Source: an uncultured Acidobacteriaceae bacterium (GTDB lineage: Bacteria; Acidobacteriota; Terriglobia; Terriglobales; Acidobacteriaceae). From it: DNA of 64,000 bases. The notes under the pieces are model-generated. The model was not told the origin of the DNA. It searched no databases and worked only from the letters and a program-made list of their open reading frames with translations. The translations under genes were made by a program, and so were the position numbers. How positions within the stretch are numbered: position 1 is the first letter of the stretch; each line of letters begins with the position of its first letter. The DNA lies in assembly GCA_903849645.1 (NCBI GenBank), contig CAINJJ010000009.1:248001-312000 (forward strand), written 5' to 3'. Below, in pieces: positions 1-8,112 of the stretch.

Positions 1-621
1 GTCCTTGACCACGCGGAGCGGGATGATGGATGTGGTCACGTCGTGCGTGGCCGGAGCGGAAGCCAGGCCGAGGGTGGCCGCGGTGAACTCCACCAGCGCC
101 CTGGCCTGGGTCGAAGCGGGCTGGGTCCAGAGGCGATAGGCGAGGCGGCGGTCCTCGTCGATGAGGTGGTTGAGCATGGCTGGCAGTTCGGTCAGCGGTG
201 CCACGGCATCCACGCCAACGGCCCGAGCGACGCCGGGCGAGGCCGCGTCGAGCTTGGCGCCGGTGTACTTTTCCATGCGCAGATTGCGCGTGGGCAGAAA
301 GAGGATCTCGCGGTAGCTGCGCGCGGGCGGCGCGCCGGGCGTGGCGGCCTGGTCGGCGCTGCCCACGATGACGAGCACTGCGCCGGGCTCGGTCCAGCCG
401 GTGAGGTAATAGAAGTCCTCGTCCTGGCGGTAGGGCGTGAGGTCCAGCACCGGCTCCTCGGCCGCAAACAGGACCGCGACCCCGCCCTGGATGCGCTCCC
501 CGAGCGCCACACGGCGGGCGCGGTAGGCCGAGGCCGGCTGCTTCTCAAGGGAGTGCGCCAGCGGGGTGACTGCAACCGCGAGTAAAGACGCCAGGAAGCT
601 GAAACGAATCAATCGACGCAT
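1..621 (-). CDS. Exported Xaa-Pro aminopeptidase (aminopeptidase P) N-terminal part, truncated by window edge
   Basis: The reverse strand reads open from an ATG at 621 to base 1 with no stop, giving 207 codons of a longer protein. It begins with a signal-peptide-like stretch (MRRLIRFSFLASLLAVAV) and continues into an aminopeptidase P N-terminal domain. The diagnostic segment is YRQDEDFYYLTGWTEPGAVL at about residues 64-83, where these enzymes carry a conserved Y-R-x-(D/N)-x-D-F-x-Y-L-(S/T)-G motif. Family members are metallopeptidases that release an N-terminal residue preceding proline; the dimetal catalytic domain would lie beyond the edge. The signal peptide suggests a periplasmic or secreted form rather than cytoplasmic PepP. 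The decarboxylase upstream ends 32 bp before this start on the same strand, so they are probably co-transcribed. Confidence 0.82.
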   Translation of the reverse strand, partial: MRRLIRFSFLASLLAVAVTPLAHSLEKQPASAYRARRVALGERIQGGVAVLFAAEEPVLDLTPYRQDEDFYYLTGWTEPGAVLVIVGSADQAATPGAPPARSYREILFLPTRNLRMEKYTGAKLDAASPGVARAVGVDAVAPLTELPAMLNHLIDEDRRLAYRLWTQPASTQARALVEFTAATLGLASAPATHDVTTSIIPLRVVKD

Positions 622-653
622 GGCATCAAGCCTCGGTGAGCCGGCAGCCAATG

Positions 654-2078
654 TCAAGCGGGCGGGCCCTGCTCCCGCGCCGCCTTGATCATGGCCGCGA
701 GGCTGCGCTCCACGTCGTCTTTGGTGGTGGCCCAGGAGGAGACGCTGATGCGCATGGCCGTCCGCCCCTGCCAGACGGTGCCGCCGCACCAGCAGGCGCC
801 GTTGGCCTGGAGGCGGGCGATGGTGCCGAGGGTGTGCTCCGGGGAGCCGAAGGAGACCAGCACCTGGTTGATGACGACCTCGTTGAGCACCTCGAAACCG
901 GCGGCGCGCAGGCCCTCGGCAAAGCGGCGCGCATGGCTCGAAGTGCGCTCGACGATGGCGGCCATGCCGGACCAGCCCAGGGAACGGAGGCCGGCCCAAA
1001 GCTCCACACCGCGGGCGCGGCGGGAGAGTTCCGGGTTATAGTGCGAGGGCTCGCGCCGGTCGCCCTGCAACAGGTAGGCGGCCTCAATGGACATGGCGGC
1101 GCGCAGCGCGGAGGGGTCGCGGACCAGCACGATGCCGCAGTCATAGCCGATATTGGGCCACTTGTGGCCGTCGGTGGCCCAGGAGTCGGCCAGCTCAAAG
1201 CCGCTGGTGAGCTTGCGGTACGCGGGCGAGACGGCCGCCCAGAGGCCGAATGCGCCATCGACGTGAATCCAGGCCCCGGCCTGTCGCGCGGCCGGGCAGA
1301 GGTCGGCCGCGGGGTCAAAGGAGCCGGAGTTGACGTTGCCGGCCTGGAGGCAAAGGATGGTCTGCGCGTCGAGGGGCGGCAGGGCGTCGGCGCGCATGCG
1401 TCCCTGGGCGTCCACGGGCACCCGGACTACGCGTTTGCGCCCGAGGCCGAGGAGCCCGAGGGCCTTGATGAGCGAGGAGTGGGCCTCTTCGCCGACGACG
1501 ACAGTGATGGGCGGCGCGCCGAAGAGGCCGTCGGCCTCGACATCCCAGCCCACGCGCTCGAGCAGCCTGTGACGGGCGGCGGCGAGGGCGGAGAAGTTGG
1601 CCATGGTGGCGCCGGTGACCACTGCGCCGCTGGTTCCGGCGGGAAGACCGAGCATCTCGCGGACCCATTCAAGCGCCACGTCTTCCAGGGTGATGGCTGT
1701 GGGCGACTGCACGTAGAAGGCCGCGTTCTGGTCCCAGGCGCTGACGAGCCAGGAGGCGGCCAGCGCCGCGGGCAGGCAGCCGCCGTTGACAAAGCCGAAG
1801 TAGCGGCCGGAGGTCTTGGCCACGGTGGCGGGCGAGCCGTACTCATCGAGCAGTCGAAGGACCGCCTCGGGGCTTGTGGGTCCGGGCGGCAGCGGTCCCT
1901 GCAAGGCTTTAAGGGCGGCAACGGCGTTGGCCGAGGGCGCGACGGGGCGCACATCCTCGCCGTCAAGGTAGTCAATGGCGGCGCGGGCGGCGCGCTTGAG
2001 CAGGGCGGCGCGGGATTCGGCCGTGGGTTGGGAAGACAAGGACGAGTGAGAGTTTGGGGAAGCGCCGGAGCCAGCCAT
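654..2078 (-). CDS. PLP-dependent group II decarboxylase (aromatic-L-amino-acid decarboxylase-like)
   Basis: A 474-residue protein of the pyridoxal-phosphate group II decarboxylase family, which decarboxylates aromatic or acidic amino acids to amines. The PLP-lysine motif is DGHKWPNIGYDCG, with the usual His before the Lys. Further family features are HVDGAFGLWAA (the Asp that contacts the pyridine nitrogen) and a small-domain end with cysteine-rich ANGACWCGGTVWQGR. The length matches the 470-490 residues usual for the family. The reading frame stays open to a TTG at 2150, but that extension (PPARSPPAAVSALPADG) looks non-coding and overlaps a repeat, so I chose the ATG at 2078. The substrate cannot be told from sequence. 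It lies directly upstream of the exported aminopeptidase P gene. Confidence 0.85.
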   Translation of the reverse strand: MAGSGASPNSHSSLSSQPTAESRAALLKRAARAAIDYLDGEDVRPVAPSANAVAALKALQGPLPPGPTSPEAVLRLLDEYGSPATVAKTSGRYFGFVNGGCLPAALAASWLVSAWDQNAAFYVQSPTAITLEDVALEWVREMLGLPAGTSGAVVTGATMANFSALAAARHRLLERVGWDVEADGLFGAPPITVVVGEEAHSSLIKALGLLGLGRKRVVRVPVDAQGRMRADALPPLDAQTILCLQAGNVNSGSFDPAADLCPAARQAGAWIHVDGAFGLWAAVSPAYRKLTSGFELADSWATDGHKWPNIGYDCGIVLVRDPSALRAAMSIEAAYLLQGDRREPSHYNPELSRRARGVELWAGLRSLGWSGMAAIVERTSSHARRFAEGLRAAGFEVLNEVVINQVLVSFGSPEHTLGTIARLQANGACWCGGTVWQGRTAMRISVSSWATTKDDVERSLAAMIKAAREQGPPA

Positions 2079-2150
2079 AGGTACTGCCGAGTTTAAGCCA
2101 TCTGCTGGAAGGGCGCTGACGGCGGCTGGCGGAGACCGCGCCGGAGGCAA

Positions 2151-2200
2151 GATGGGGGCACCCAGGGTTTGTGGTTTCCCATGTCCCCAAGTGCGAGGTC
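2151..2200. repeat. Partial copy of dispersed GGGGCACCC intergenic repeat
   Basis: The spacer between the decarboxylase and the EAL gene contains GATGGGGGCACCCAGG followed by a run resembling GTTTCCCATGTCCCC. The GATGGGG(G)CACCC core recurs at about 12414, 12502 and 14190. This copy lacks the left CCCACCC arm of the others, so it is partial or diverged. Confidence 0.4.
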
Positions 2201-2232
2201 GTCAAGGGCGGAGTTTGGCATTGCCCGGTCGG

Positions 2233-3870
2233 CTAAGCCTGCTCGGAGAGGCAGTTGGGGAAGGCGGGGGAGGAGGAGGCGGCGAGGACGGGCGGCTTGA
2301 AGCGTTCGCGGTCGGCGGCGAGGAGGCGGTGGAACTGTTCGGCAGGGACGGGGTGCCCGAAAAGCCATCCCTGGGCGAAGAGCGGCTGGCCGGTTTCAGC
2401 AAAGTAGGCGGCCTGGCGCTCGGTTTCAATGCCTTCCACAATGACATCGAGGTGCAGGGCGTCAGCCATGGCGAGGATTTTGGGGAGGATGGCGAGGGAG
2501 GCCGAGCCGGTTCCAACGGCGGCGGTGAAGGAGCGGTCAATCTTGATGGAGTCAACGGCGAGGTCCTGGAGGTAGGAGAGGCTGGAGTAGCCGGTGCCGA
2601 AGTCATCAATATGGACGCTGTAGCCGCTTTCACGGAGGCGGAGGATGGTTTCGACGGCCACTGTGCCTCGCGCCGTTGAACTCTCGGTAATCTCGATGAC
2701 GAGGCTGGAGGGCTGCACTGAGGCGCTTTTTGCCGCCTGTTCGAGGTAGGACAGAAAGCCGGGACTGTGGAGGTCTGAAGCTGTGGCGTTGAGGCTGAGG
2801 CGGAAGCCTGGATGCGCGTTGAGGGTGGGGCCAAAGTCCGTGAGAGCCTGGCGCACAACCTGACGGGTGAGTTCGCGCACGAACCCCTGCTTCTCGGCGA
2901 GGGGGACGAAGACCTCAGGACTGACCTCGAAACCTTCTTCGTCGGTCCAGCGCGCGAGGGCCTCAGCGCCGACCATGCGGCGGGTGGCGAGTTGCACAAT
3001 GGGCTGGTAGACGAGGCGCAAGTCCCGCATGGCGATGGCCCTGCGGAGCTGCTGCTCCATGCTGCTGCGGCGGCGGTATTGGAGGGCGGCGACCAGGCCG
3101 AGGAAGGCTGCAGCGAGTGCGCCGAGAACCGTGAAGGAGACATTCTGGAGGCGGTCGGCCAGGATGGCGGCAGACACCGGCGTATAGGTGGTGATGCAAC
3201 CTGCATTGCGGGTGAGACAGCGCGAGGCATAGAGGACATCGTCGACCTGGCCGTCGGCGTCACGGTCGGTGACGGCTCCTTCGGCAAAGACCGGCTTGCC
3301 GCTGAGGCGGCTCGATGTGTGGGTCATGGTGTCGAGCACGGTAAAGGTGAAGTGAAGGTTGACGCTGTAAAGATAGCGTTCAATGCGGGGGTCGCGCACC
3401 ACGAAAGCCCCGCCCTTCTGCAGGGTCAGGATGGTGTCAGGAGTGCCGCGATAGGGTGGCAGGTCTCGGTAGACTTCAACCCCGTCCGGCAGGGTGAGGT
3501 CGGGGCTGAATGCCGCCTGCGACAGGCCCTCGCGGCCAAGAATGGCCGAGCACTCCAGCCTGCCGTCCGCCATCCGGCCCGCATCGCGCAAGTACTGGGC
3601 GTGGAAGACAAGGCTTCGCATGAAGGTGAGGTCCGCGTGAGAGCACCTGGGGTAGGGGGAGGCGTTGGCGGCAGCAATAACGGCATTGGATTCATCGAGA
3701 TAGGAGCGCACCATGGCGCTGATCTGAAAGGCATCGGCGGCGAGCCTGGCGCGGGCAGACCGGAGGGCGAGGGCATGGCCGAAGAGGTAGCCGCCCAGAG
3801 CGCCCAGCAAGGCCGCAAGGAGAGAAGCTGTAACCGGCATGAGGAAAACGGTGAGCCGGAACTTCTGCAT
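2233..3870 (-). CDS. Membrane-anchored c-di-GMP phosphodiesterase: periplasmic CSS-type sensor plus EAL domain
   Basis: A 545-residue protein with a transmembrane segment at about residues 7-30, a periplasmic domain of about 200 residues, a second transmembrane segment at about 235-257, and a C-terminal EAL domain. The periplasmic part has paired cysteines (RCSHAD, ECSAI, RCLTRNAGC), consistent with the CSS-motif sensor of redox-responsive phosphodiesterases. The EAL domain looks catalytically complete: EALARW, LSLNATASDL, EITES, DDFGTGYSSLSYL, KIDRSF, VEGIET and QGWLFG are all present, so it should hydrolyse cyclic di-GMP. There is no GGDEF domain. The ATG at 3870 was preferred to the upstream TTG at 3879. 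It is a single minus-strand gene, and a perfect inverted repeat lies 62-97 bp upstream. Confidence 0.88.
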   Translation of the reverse strand: MQKFRLTVFLMPVTASLLAALLGALGGYLFGHALALRSARARLAADAFQISAMVRSYLDESNAVIAAANASPYPRCSHADLTFMRSLVFHAQYLRDAGRMADGRLECSAILGREGLSQAAFSPDLTLPDGVEVYRDLPPYRGTPDTILTLQKGGAFVVRDPRIERYLYSVNLHFTFTVLDTMTHTSSRLSGKPVFAEGAVTDRDADGQVDDVLYASRCLTRNAGCITTYTPVSAAILADRLQNVSFTVLGALAAAFLGLVAALQYRRRSSMEQQLRRAIAMRDLRLVYQPIVQLATRRMVGAEALARWTDEEGFEVSPEVFVPLAEKQGFVRELTRQVVRQALTDFGPTLNAHPGFRLSLNATASDLHSPGFLSYLEQAAKSASVQPSSLVIEITESSTARGTVAVETILRLRESGYSVHIDDFGTGYSSLSYLQDLAVDSIKIDRSFTAAVGTGSASLAILPKILAMADALHLDVIVEGIETERQAAYFAETGQPLFAQGWLFGHPVPAEQFHRLLAADRERFKPPVLAASSSPAFPNCLSEQA

Positions 3871-3931
3871 GGATAACAAGTCAAGCCCTCAGTTGAGAGG
3901 TAATCGGAGCATTGGCAACTGAATCTTACCG

Positions 3932-3967
3932 TGTGGTCAATATTTGATTTGTACATTATTGACCACA
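3932..3967. promoter_or_regulatory. Perfect 11-bp inverted repeat, operator-like, upstream of EAL gene
   Basis: TGTGGTCAATA (3932-3942) and TATTGACCACA (3957-3967) are exact reverse complements separated by 14 bp. Arm centres are about 25 bp apart. The element sits 62-97 bp upstream of the phosphodiesterase start in AT-rich sequence, a normal position for an operator overlapping a promoter. Each arm contains TTGACC, which also resembles a -35 box. The binding protein is unknown. Confidence 0.55.
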
Positions 3968-4063
3968 TTGAATTTCAACTCAAGGAAGGGTAGTTTTGAA
4001 GGCAGGCAGCCAACTCGCTCAACTTTTCAGCCAACCGTCTGCGAATCAGGTGCAGGGATGTCA

Positions 4064-4207
4064 TTACGTGAGCGCCGGGGCTCGCTTGATGCGGCGGGGA
4101 TGGGTCCGGCTCTTTGGCAAATCCTGGGCGATTGCCAGGCTTGAGCCTGAGTTGACCAAGTATTTGCACTCCCATACCGAGCGGCTTAGACTCTCCAATC
4201 GGTCCAT
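4064..4207 (-). pseudogene. IS200/IS605-type TnpA transposase, 5' remnant
   Basis: An ATG at 4207, preceded by a good ribosome binding site (AAAGGAG, 8 bp upstream), opens a 47-codon frame starting MDRLESLSRSVWECKY. This matches the conserved N-terminus of IS200-like Y1 transposases (RLESLSHSVWxCKYHVVF). After CKY, at about 4160, similarity stops: the expected HVVFIPKxRRK, the HUH motif and the catalytic tyrosine are missing, and the frame ends at TAA 4064. It is therefore a truncated, non-functional fragment. The hairpin at 4294-4310 upstream fits the left end of such an element. Confidence 0.7.
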
Positions 4208-4293
4208 CCAGTTTCTCCTTTGCGTGTGCTTTGGTCGGCTCACGTTTGGAGTTTCTTGGATGGACTCCCGTAAATGTCAAACTGCTACTGCCA

Positions 4294-4310
4294 CCCCGGC
4301 AGAGCCGGGG
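4294..4310. mobile_element. Hairpin at probable left end of the IS200-like remnant
   Basis: CCCCGGC-AGA-GCCGGGG forms a perfect 7-bp stem with a 3-nt loop, 87 bp upstream of the transposase-remnant start. IS200/IS605 elements carry subterminal hairpins at their ends rather than terminal inverted repeats, and the position relative to the tnpA start is as expected. The outer boundary is not visible; conserved-looking sequence continues to about 4320. No matching right end was recognised. Confidence 0.5.
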
Positions 4311-4458
4311 GATCTCCTTACCCTTTAGGAATGGCGATAATCTCGGGCCAGGATTTCTTCAATATTTCGTGAAAGGTGGCGGTCACACGGGATCCAGTCC
4401 GGAGAGTCGCTTTAACCTGCAATACAATCGGCTAATCGCCAAGGGGGTTCGTCAGGGC

Positions 4459-5304
4459 ATGCACGGATTCGTTCTCGCATTTCTTGTCTTCGCGCAGTTG
4501 ACTGGCTCTCGGGCTGGGGATTTCCAACTCAGGATGCCCTATGCCTTGATGGGGTGTGCGGTTTCAGCGCCGCGGTTGGACGCACTGCTCCAGGCTGGCG
4601 CGGCGCCCCAGCCGTCCTCTCCTGTCCGTCCGGGCGGGGCGCTGAGCGGAGTGTGGCGGAGCGTTACGACGACTTCTGAGCTGAATTCAGGACCGATCAT
4701 GTCTTACATTGGCCTGAACTATCACTACGCCACTTTCTTTCCAGACCGCTCGTTCACTGCTCAACTTCCCGAAGGGGGGCTCGAAGGGTATGACGAGGCG
4801 GCGGTCCGGCAGAGAGCGCCGGTGTATTGGGGCCAGTACGAGATATCCGGGGGCCACGGAACGATCGTCTTCCCCAAGGAACGCCCGGCCGACAAGCAGC
4901 GCGTGTGGCAAGTTACCCTAAGCGCCGACAACCGGCTGGCCATGGACGGCCTGACATATCGATACCTTGACCCCTGCAATGGCCTGCGGCTGCAAGGCGT
5001 TTACCAGCGCGTAGACAGCAGAGACAGAGTCCACACCATCCTGTTCACCCGCAACGGGCAGTTCTCGGACTCCGGGATAGGAAACGTGATGCCCATGCGA
5101 AAGATGTGGAATGCGAAGCACCAATGGGTGGCGGATGACGGACTGCCGGGGATCGGCACCTACTCGATCAGCAACAACACGCTGCGCCTGAACTATGCCG
5201 ACGGGCGGGTGAAGCAGATGTTCTTCTTTCTAGACGAGAAGGCAAGCCTCGCGAATCCGTGGAAGATTGCTTTGGAGACCTATGAATTCAGCCTGCCTCA
5301 GTAG
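4459..5304 (+). CDS. Secreted protein of unknown function
   Basis: A 281-residue product whose first 20 residues (MHGFVLAFLVFAQLTGSRAG) form a probable signal peptide. The rest is soluble and rich in aromatic and beta-prone stretches (HTILFTRNGQFSDSGIG, GTYSISNNTLRLNYADG), as in lipocalin-like or all-beta secreted proteins, but I recognise no family. The open frame extends upstream to 4231, into the IS200-like remnant, so the start was placed at the ATG at 4459, which gives the signal peptide. It stands alone between the phosphodiesterase and the rimP operon. Two cysteines are present (one near residue 34, one in YLDPCNG). Confidence 0.6.
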   Translation: MHGFVLAFLVFAQLTGSRAGDFQLRMPYALMGCAVSAPRLDALLQAGAAPQPSSPVRPGGALSGVWRSVTTTSELNSGPIMSYIGLNYHYATFFPDRSFTAQLPEGGLEGYDEAAVRQRAPVYWGQYEISGGHGTIVFPKERPADKQRVWQVTLSADNRLAMDGLTYRYLDPCNGLRLQGVYQRVDSRDRVHTILFTRNGQFSDSGIGNVMPMRKMWNAKHQWVADDGLPGIGTYSISNNTLRLNYADGRVKQMFFFLDEKASLANPWKIALETYEFSLPQ

Positions 5305-5465
5305 TTGGCCTGGGCGGCAGGCTGGATTTCAAGGTCGGGACCGGGCCGCACGTGGCGCCGGTTGCCGTGGCGGCTGTATCTCGATATGCAAGAAACAAGC
5401 GTGCTGTCCCGGTGCTCCGTGCATTGATTTGGGCAAGGCTGTGAGCTGTTTGGCTCGTTCGCCCG

Positions 5466-5494
5466 TTGTAATTCCCTCAAATTCGCCGTATGCT
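5466..5494 (+). promoter_or_regulatory. Sigma-70-type promoter for the rimP operon
   Basis: TTGTAA (5466-5471), 17 bp and TATGCT (5489-5494) each match the -35/-10 consensus at four of six positions with ideal spacing. It lies about 60 bp before the leader hairpin and about 195 bp before rimP. The rest of the 385-bp spacer after the secreted-protein gene shows no other feature. Confidence 0.45.
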
Positions 5495-5555
5495 AAGGAT
5501 GCAGACGAATTTGTCCGCCTGAGTTGCCGTGAGCACGCCGGCTGGCGGAGAGATG

Positions 5556-5578
5556 AGTGGGCTTAGAGCCCACTTTTT
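5556..5578 (+). terminator. Terminator-like hairpin in the rimP-nusA-infB leader
   Basis: AGTGGGCT-TAG-AGCCCACT is an 8-bp perfect stem with a 3-nt loop, followed directly by TTTTT. It sits between the predicted promoter and rimP. Such hairpins in front of rimP/nusA operons are plausible attenuators through which NusA limits its own synthesis. It could instead simply insulate the operon from upstream transcription. Confidence 0.6.
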
Positions 5579-5689
5579 ATTTGGGCCAAAAGGCCTGGTT
5601 TTTTGGATGGTTTTCAGGGGATTTCCGCCTTTTTTCGGGGTCTCTAGCGACGAGTCCTTGTCGCGGGGCGGCTGGGCGGGTTGGGAACG

Positions 5690-6280
5690 ATGGCGGCAAA
5701 GCTGGAAGAAATTCGGTTGGCGGCAGCACGCGTGGCCTCTTCGCATGGGCTGGACCTGGTGGATATTGAGCTGGTTGGTCCATCGAAGGAGCGGGTGCTG
5801 CGCGTATATCTGGAGAAGAACGCAGAGGGCCGGGAACGGCTGAAGGCCGCGATTGCGGCCGGGGCGGAGGATCTTCCGGAGCGGCTGGTGGAAGGCACGC
5901 TGAGCGTGGAGCAGCTTTCCGGCATCACACACGAAGATTGCGCCGCGTTCAGCCGTGATTTTGGGGTTTTGCTGGATGTGGAAGACCTGATTCCGGGGGC
6001 GGAGTACACGCTGGAAGCGAGCTCGCCGGGGCTGGACCGCAAGTTGAGCAAGCTGGAGGATTTTCAACGGTTTGCAGGCAGCCTGATCAAGGTGCAGACC
6101 TTTGAGCCGATCCGCAACAACCGGCATTGGCAGGGTCGGCTGGGAGCGGGCGCGGGTGAGACCGTGAAGCTTGACCTGAACGCGGTGAAGCAGAACAGCA
6201 AGAGCCGGAAGGCCGGCGTGAGCACGGTGGAGATTGCGCTGGAGAATATTGAGAAGGCGCAGTTGGTGGCGGAGATTTGA
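5690..6280 (+). CDS. rimP: Ribosome maturation factor RimP
   Basis: A 196-residue RimP homologue, needed for maturation of the 30S ribosomal subunit. The N-terminal domain carries the family pattern HGLDLVDIELVG, then RVLRVYLEK, ITHEDCAAFSRDFGVLLD, and the signature IPGAEYTLEASSPGLDRKL before the C-terminal SH3-like domain. There is an insertion in the middle (GRERLKAAIAAGAEDLPERL, about residues 44-63) relative to the 150-residue E. coli protein. ATG 5690 was chosen over a TTG at 5681. It is the first gene of the conserved rimP-nusA-infB order and is separated from nusA by 142 bp of repeat-containing spacer. Confidence 0.93.
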   Translation: MAAKLEEIRLAAARVASSHGLDLVDIELVGPSKERVLRVYLEKNAEGRERLKAAIAAGAEDLPERLVEGTLSVEQLSGITHEDCAAFSRDFGVLLDVEDLIPGAEYTLEASSPGLDRKLSKLEDFQRFAGSLIKVQTFEPIRNNRHWQGRLGAGAGETVKLDLNAVKQNSKSRKAGVSTVEIALENIEKAQLVAEI

Positions 6281-6287
6281 TCAAGGC

Positions 6288-6340
6288 AGGGACTTAGGGA
6301 CGAGGCAATAGGGACTAGGGAATAGGGACTGAGGGACTGG
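6288..6340. repeat. Degenerate AGGGACT tandem repeats
   Basis: The rimP-nusA spacer contains five AGGGAC units (mostly AGGGACT) and related AGGGAAT units spaced 6-17 bp apart, forming an imperfect purine-rich tandem array. A shorter array of the same word lies at 15674-15704. It is not coding, and no known regulatory role is recognisable. Confidence 0.6.
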
Positions 6341-6422
6341 CCCTCGTTCTACCTACAACGGAACCGCGCGGGCCATGGAGGCTTGCGCCGCACAGAGCAA
6401 CCCACGAGAGAGCAAGCAGAGA

Positions 6423-7994
6423 ATGGCCAGCGTTTTATATCAGAGCATCGAGCTTCTAAGCCGGGAGAAGGGCATTGAGCCCGAGATCGTGGTTGGCGCC
6501 GTCGAGGAGGCCATCGCCCTGGCCACGCGCAAGTTCTACAAAACACAAGAGAATATGCGCGGGGAGTTGAACAAGGAAACGGGCGACATTCTGGCCTACG
6601 CCTACAAGACGGTGGTTCCCGACGAGGAGCCGATCGAGGATGCGTTCAACCAGATATCGCTGACGGAAGCGAGCGCGCTGGCGCCGGGTGTGGAAGTGGG
6701 CAGCGAGATCCGCACCTATAAGGACACGAGCCCGCTGGGGCGCATTGCCGCGCAACTGGCCAAGCAGGTGATCTTCCAGAAGGTACGGGAGGCGGAGCGC
6801 GACACGGTATTCAACGAGTATGCGCACCGCGAAAAGGAAGTGCTGAACGCAACAGTGAAGCGGATCGAGGGCCAGGACGTGATCTACGACCTGGGCAAGG
6901 CGGAGGCGCGGTGCCCCAAGCGGGAGCAATCGCGGCTGGAGCAGTTCTCGATCGGCGAGCGGGTGCGGGTGGTGCTGATCAAGGTGGACCGGGCAGCGAA
7001 GGGTCCGCAGGTGATTGTGTCGCGGGCGGCGCCGGAGCTGGTTTCGAACCTTTTCCAGTCGGAGGTTCCCGAGATCTACGACAACACGGTGGTGATTCGG
7101 GCCATTGCGCGCGAGGCCGGAGAGCGGACCAAGATCGCGGTGCAGAGCCGGGACAAGGATGTGGACCCGGTGGGCGCGTGCGTGGGCATGAAGGGGATGC
7201 GCGTGCAGTCGATCATTCGCGAGCTGCGCGGAGAAAAGATTGACATCATCGAGTTTTCCGACGAGATTACGACGTTTGCCGAGAAGGCGCTGCAGCCGGC
7301 AAAGGTGAGCCGGGTTTCGATTTCAGACCTGACGGACAAGCAGTTGGAAGTGATTGTGGACGACACGCAACTGTCTCTGGCGATTGGCAAGAAGGGGCAG
7401 AATGTGCGGCTGGCGGCCAAGCTGCTGGGCTGGAAGATCGACATCAAGAGCGAAGAGGAGAAGCGCCAGGAGGTCGAGCAGCAGATGCAGGACCTGACGG
7501 GCGGTCCTTCGACGCCGATTGAGCAGGTTACGGAGCTGGGCGACGGCATTATCCAGAAGCTGGTGGCGGCCGGGATTACGACGGTGGAGTCGCTGGCCGA
7601 CATGACGCCCGAGCAACTGGAAGAGATTCCGGGCATCGGCGAGAAGACGCTGGAGAAGATCAGCATCGCCGTGCGGCACTACTTCGGGCACTTTGAAGAG
7701 GGCGAAGATGGGCACGTTCCGGAGCCGGCGGAAGAAGCGGCCGAGGAGAGCACGACGGGCGAGGCCGAGATTGAAAATGCACCCGCGGTGGTTGCGGACG
7801 CGGAAGCCGAGGCGGAAAACGCCGCAGTGGTGCTGGAAGAGATAGAAAGCGTGGATGCGGCTGGCGAGGACCGGGAGACCATTCCTGGCGTTGAAGAGGC
7901 GATCGAGGAAGTTCCCGACGCCGACCAGCAGGCGGAAGCGCTTGAGGCAAGCGAGACAGCAGGCGAGCAGGCGGACAAAGAGGACGGCGCATAA
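6423..7994 (+). CDS. nusA: Transcription termination/antitermination factor NusA
   Basis: A 523-residue NusA. In order: N-terminal RNA-polymerase-binding domain (residues 1-130, beginning MASVLYQSIELLSREKGIEP), S1 domain (about 135-205, TVKRIEGQDVIYDLGKAEA), two KH domains (about 205-350, including VGACVGMKGMRVQSIIRELR and LAIGKKGQNVRLAAKLLGW), and a helix-hairpin-helix segment (about 375-420, PEQLEEIPGIGEKTLEKI). The last 90 residues are a strongly acidic Glu/Ala-rich tail, probably disordered. The frame extends 48 bp upstream; ATG 6423 was chosen because it gives the canonical N-terminus. NusA modulates pausing, intrinsic termination and antitermination. Confidence 0.96.
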   Translation: MASVLYQSIELLSREKGIEPEIVVGAVEEAIALATRKFYKTQENMRGELNKETGDILAYAYKTVVPDEEPIEDAFNQISLTEASALAPGVEVGSEIRTYKDTSPLGRIAAQLAKQVIFQKVREAERDTVFNEYAHREKEVLNATVKRIEGQDVIYDLGKAEARCPKREQSRLEQFSIGERVRVVLIKVDRAAKGPQVIVSRAAPELVSNLFQSEVPEIYDNTVVIRAIAREAGERTKIAVQSRDKDVDPVGACVGMKGMRVQSIIRELRGEKIDIIEFSDEITTFAEKALQPAKVSRVSISDLTDKQLEVIVDDTQLSLAIGKKGQNVRLAAKLLGWKIDIKSEEEKRQEVEQQMQDLTGGPSTPIEQVTELGDGIIQKLVAAGITTVESLADMTPEQLEEIPGIGEKTLEKISIAVRHYFGHFEEGEDGHVPEPAEEAAEESTTGEAEIENAPAVVADAEAEAENAAVVLEEIESVDAAGEDRETIPGVEEAIEEVPDADQQAEALEASETAGEQADKEDGA

Positions 7995-8112
7995 GATGCG
8001 CGGGGAATTCCTTGTCCATTCAGGCAATCATGGAAGTTTGAAGAACAGCCAATGCCACGGGGTAGCTATGAGCGACTAAGGGCTTTGGGTAGCAATTTTT
8101 GAAAAGAGGCGG

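Noticed and set aside
636-2096. A 486-codon plus-strand frame opposite the decarboxylase gene
   Set aside because: The opposite strand carries intact PLP-decarboxylase motifs; this frame is low-complexity Gly/Ala/Arg.
3996-4328. A 110-codon plus-strand frame in the spacer before the secreted-protein gene
   Set aside because: It runs antisense through the IS200-like remnant and its end hairpin; no ribosome binding site or motif supports it.
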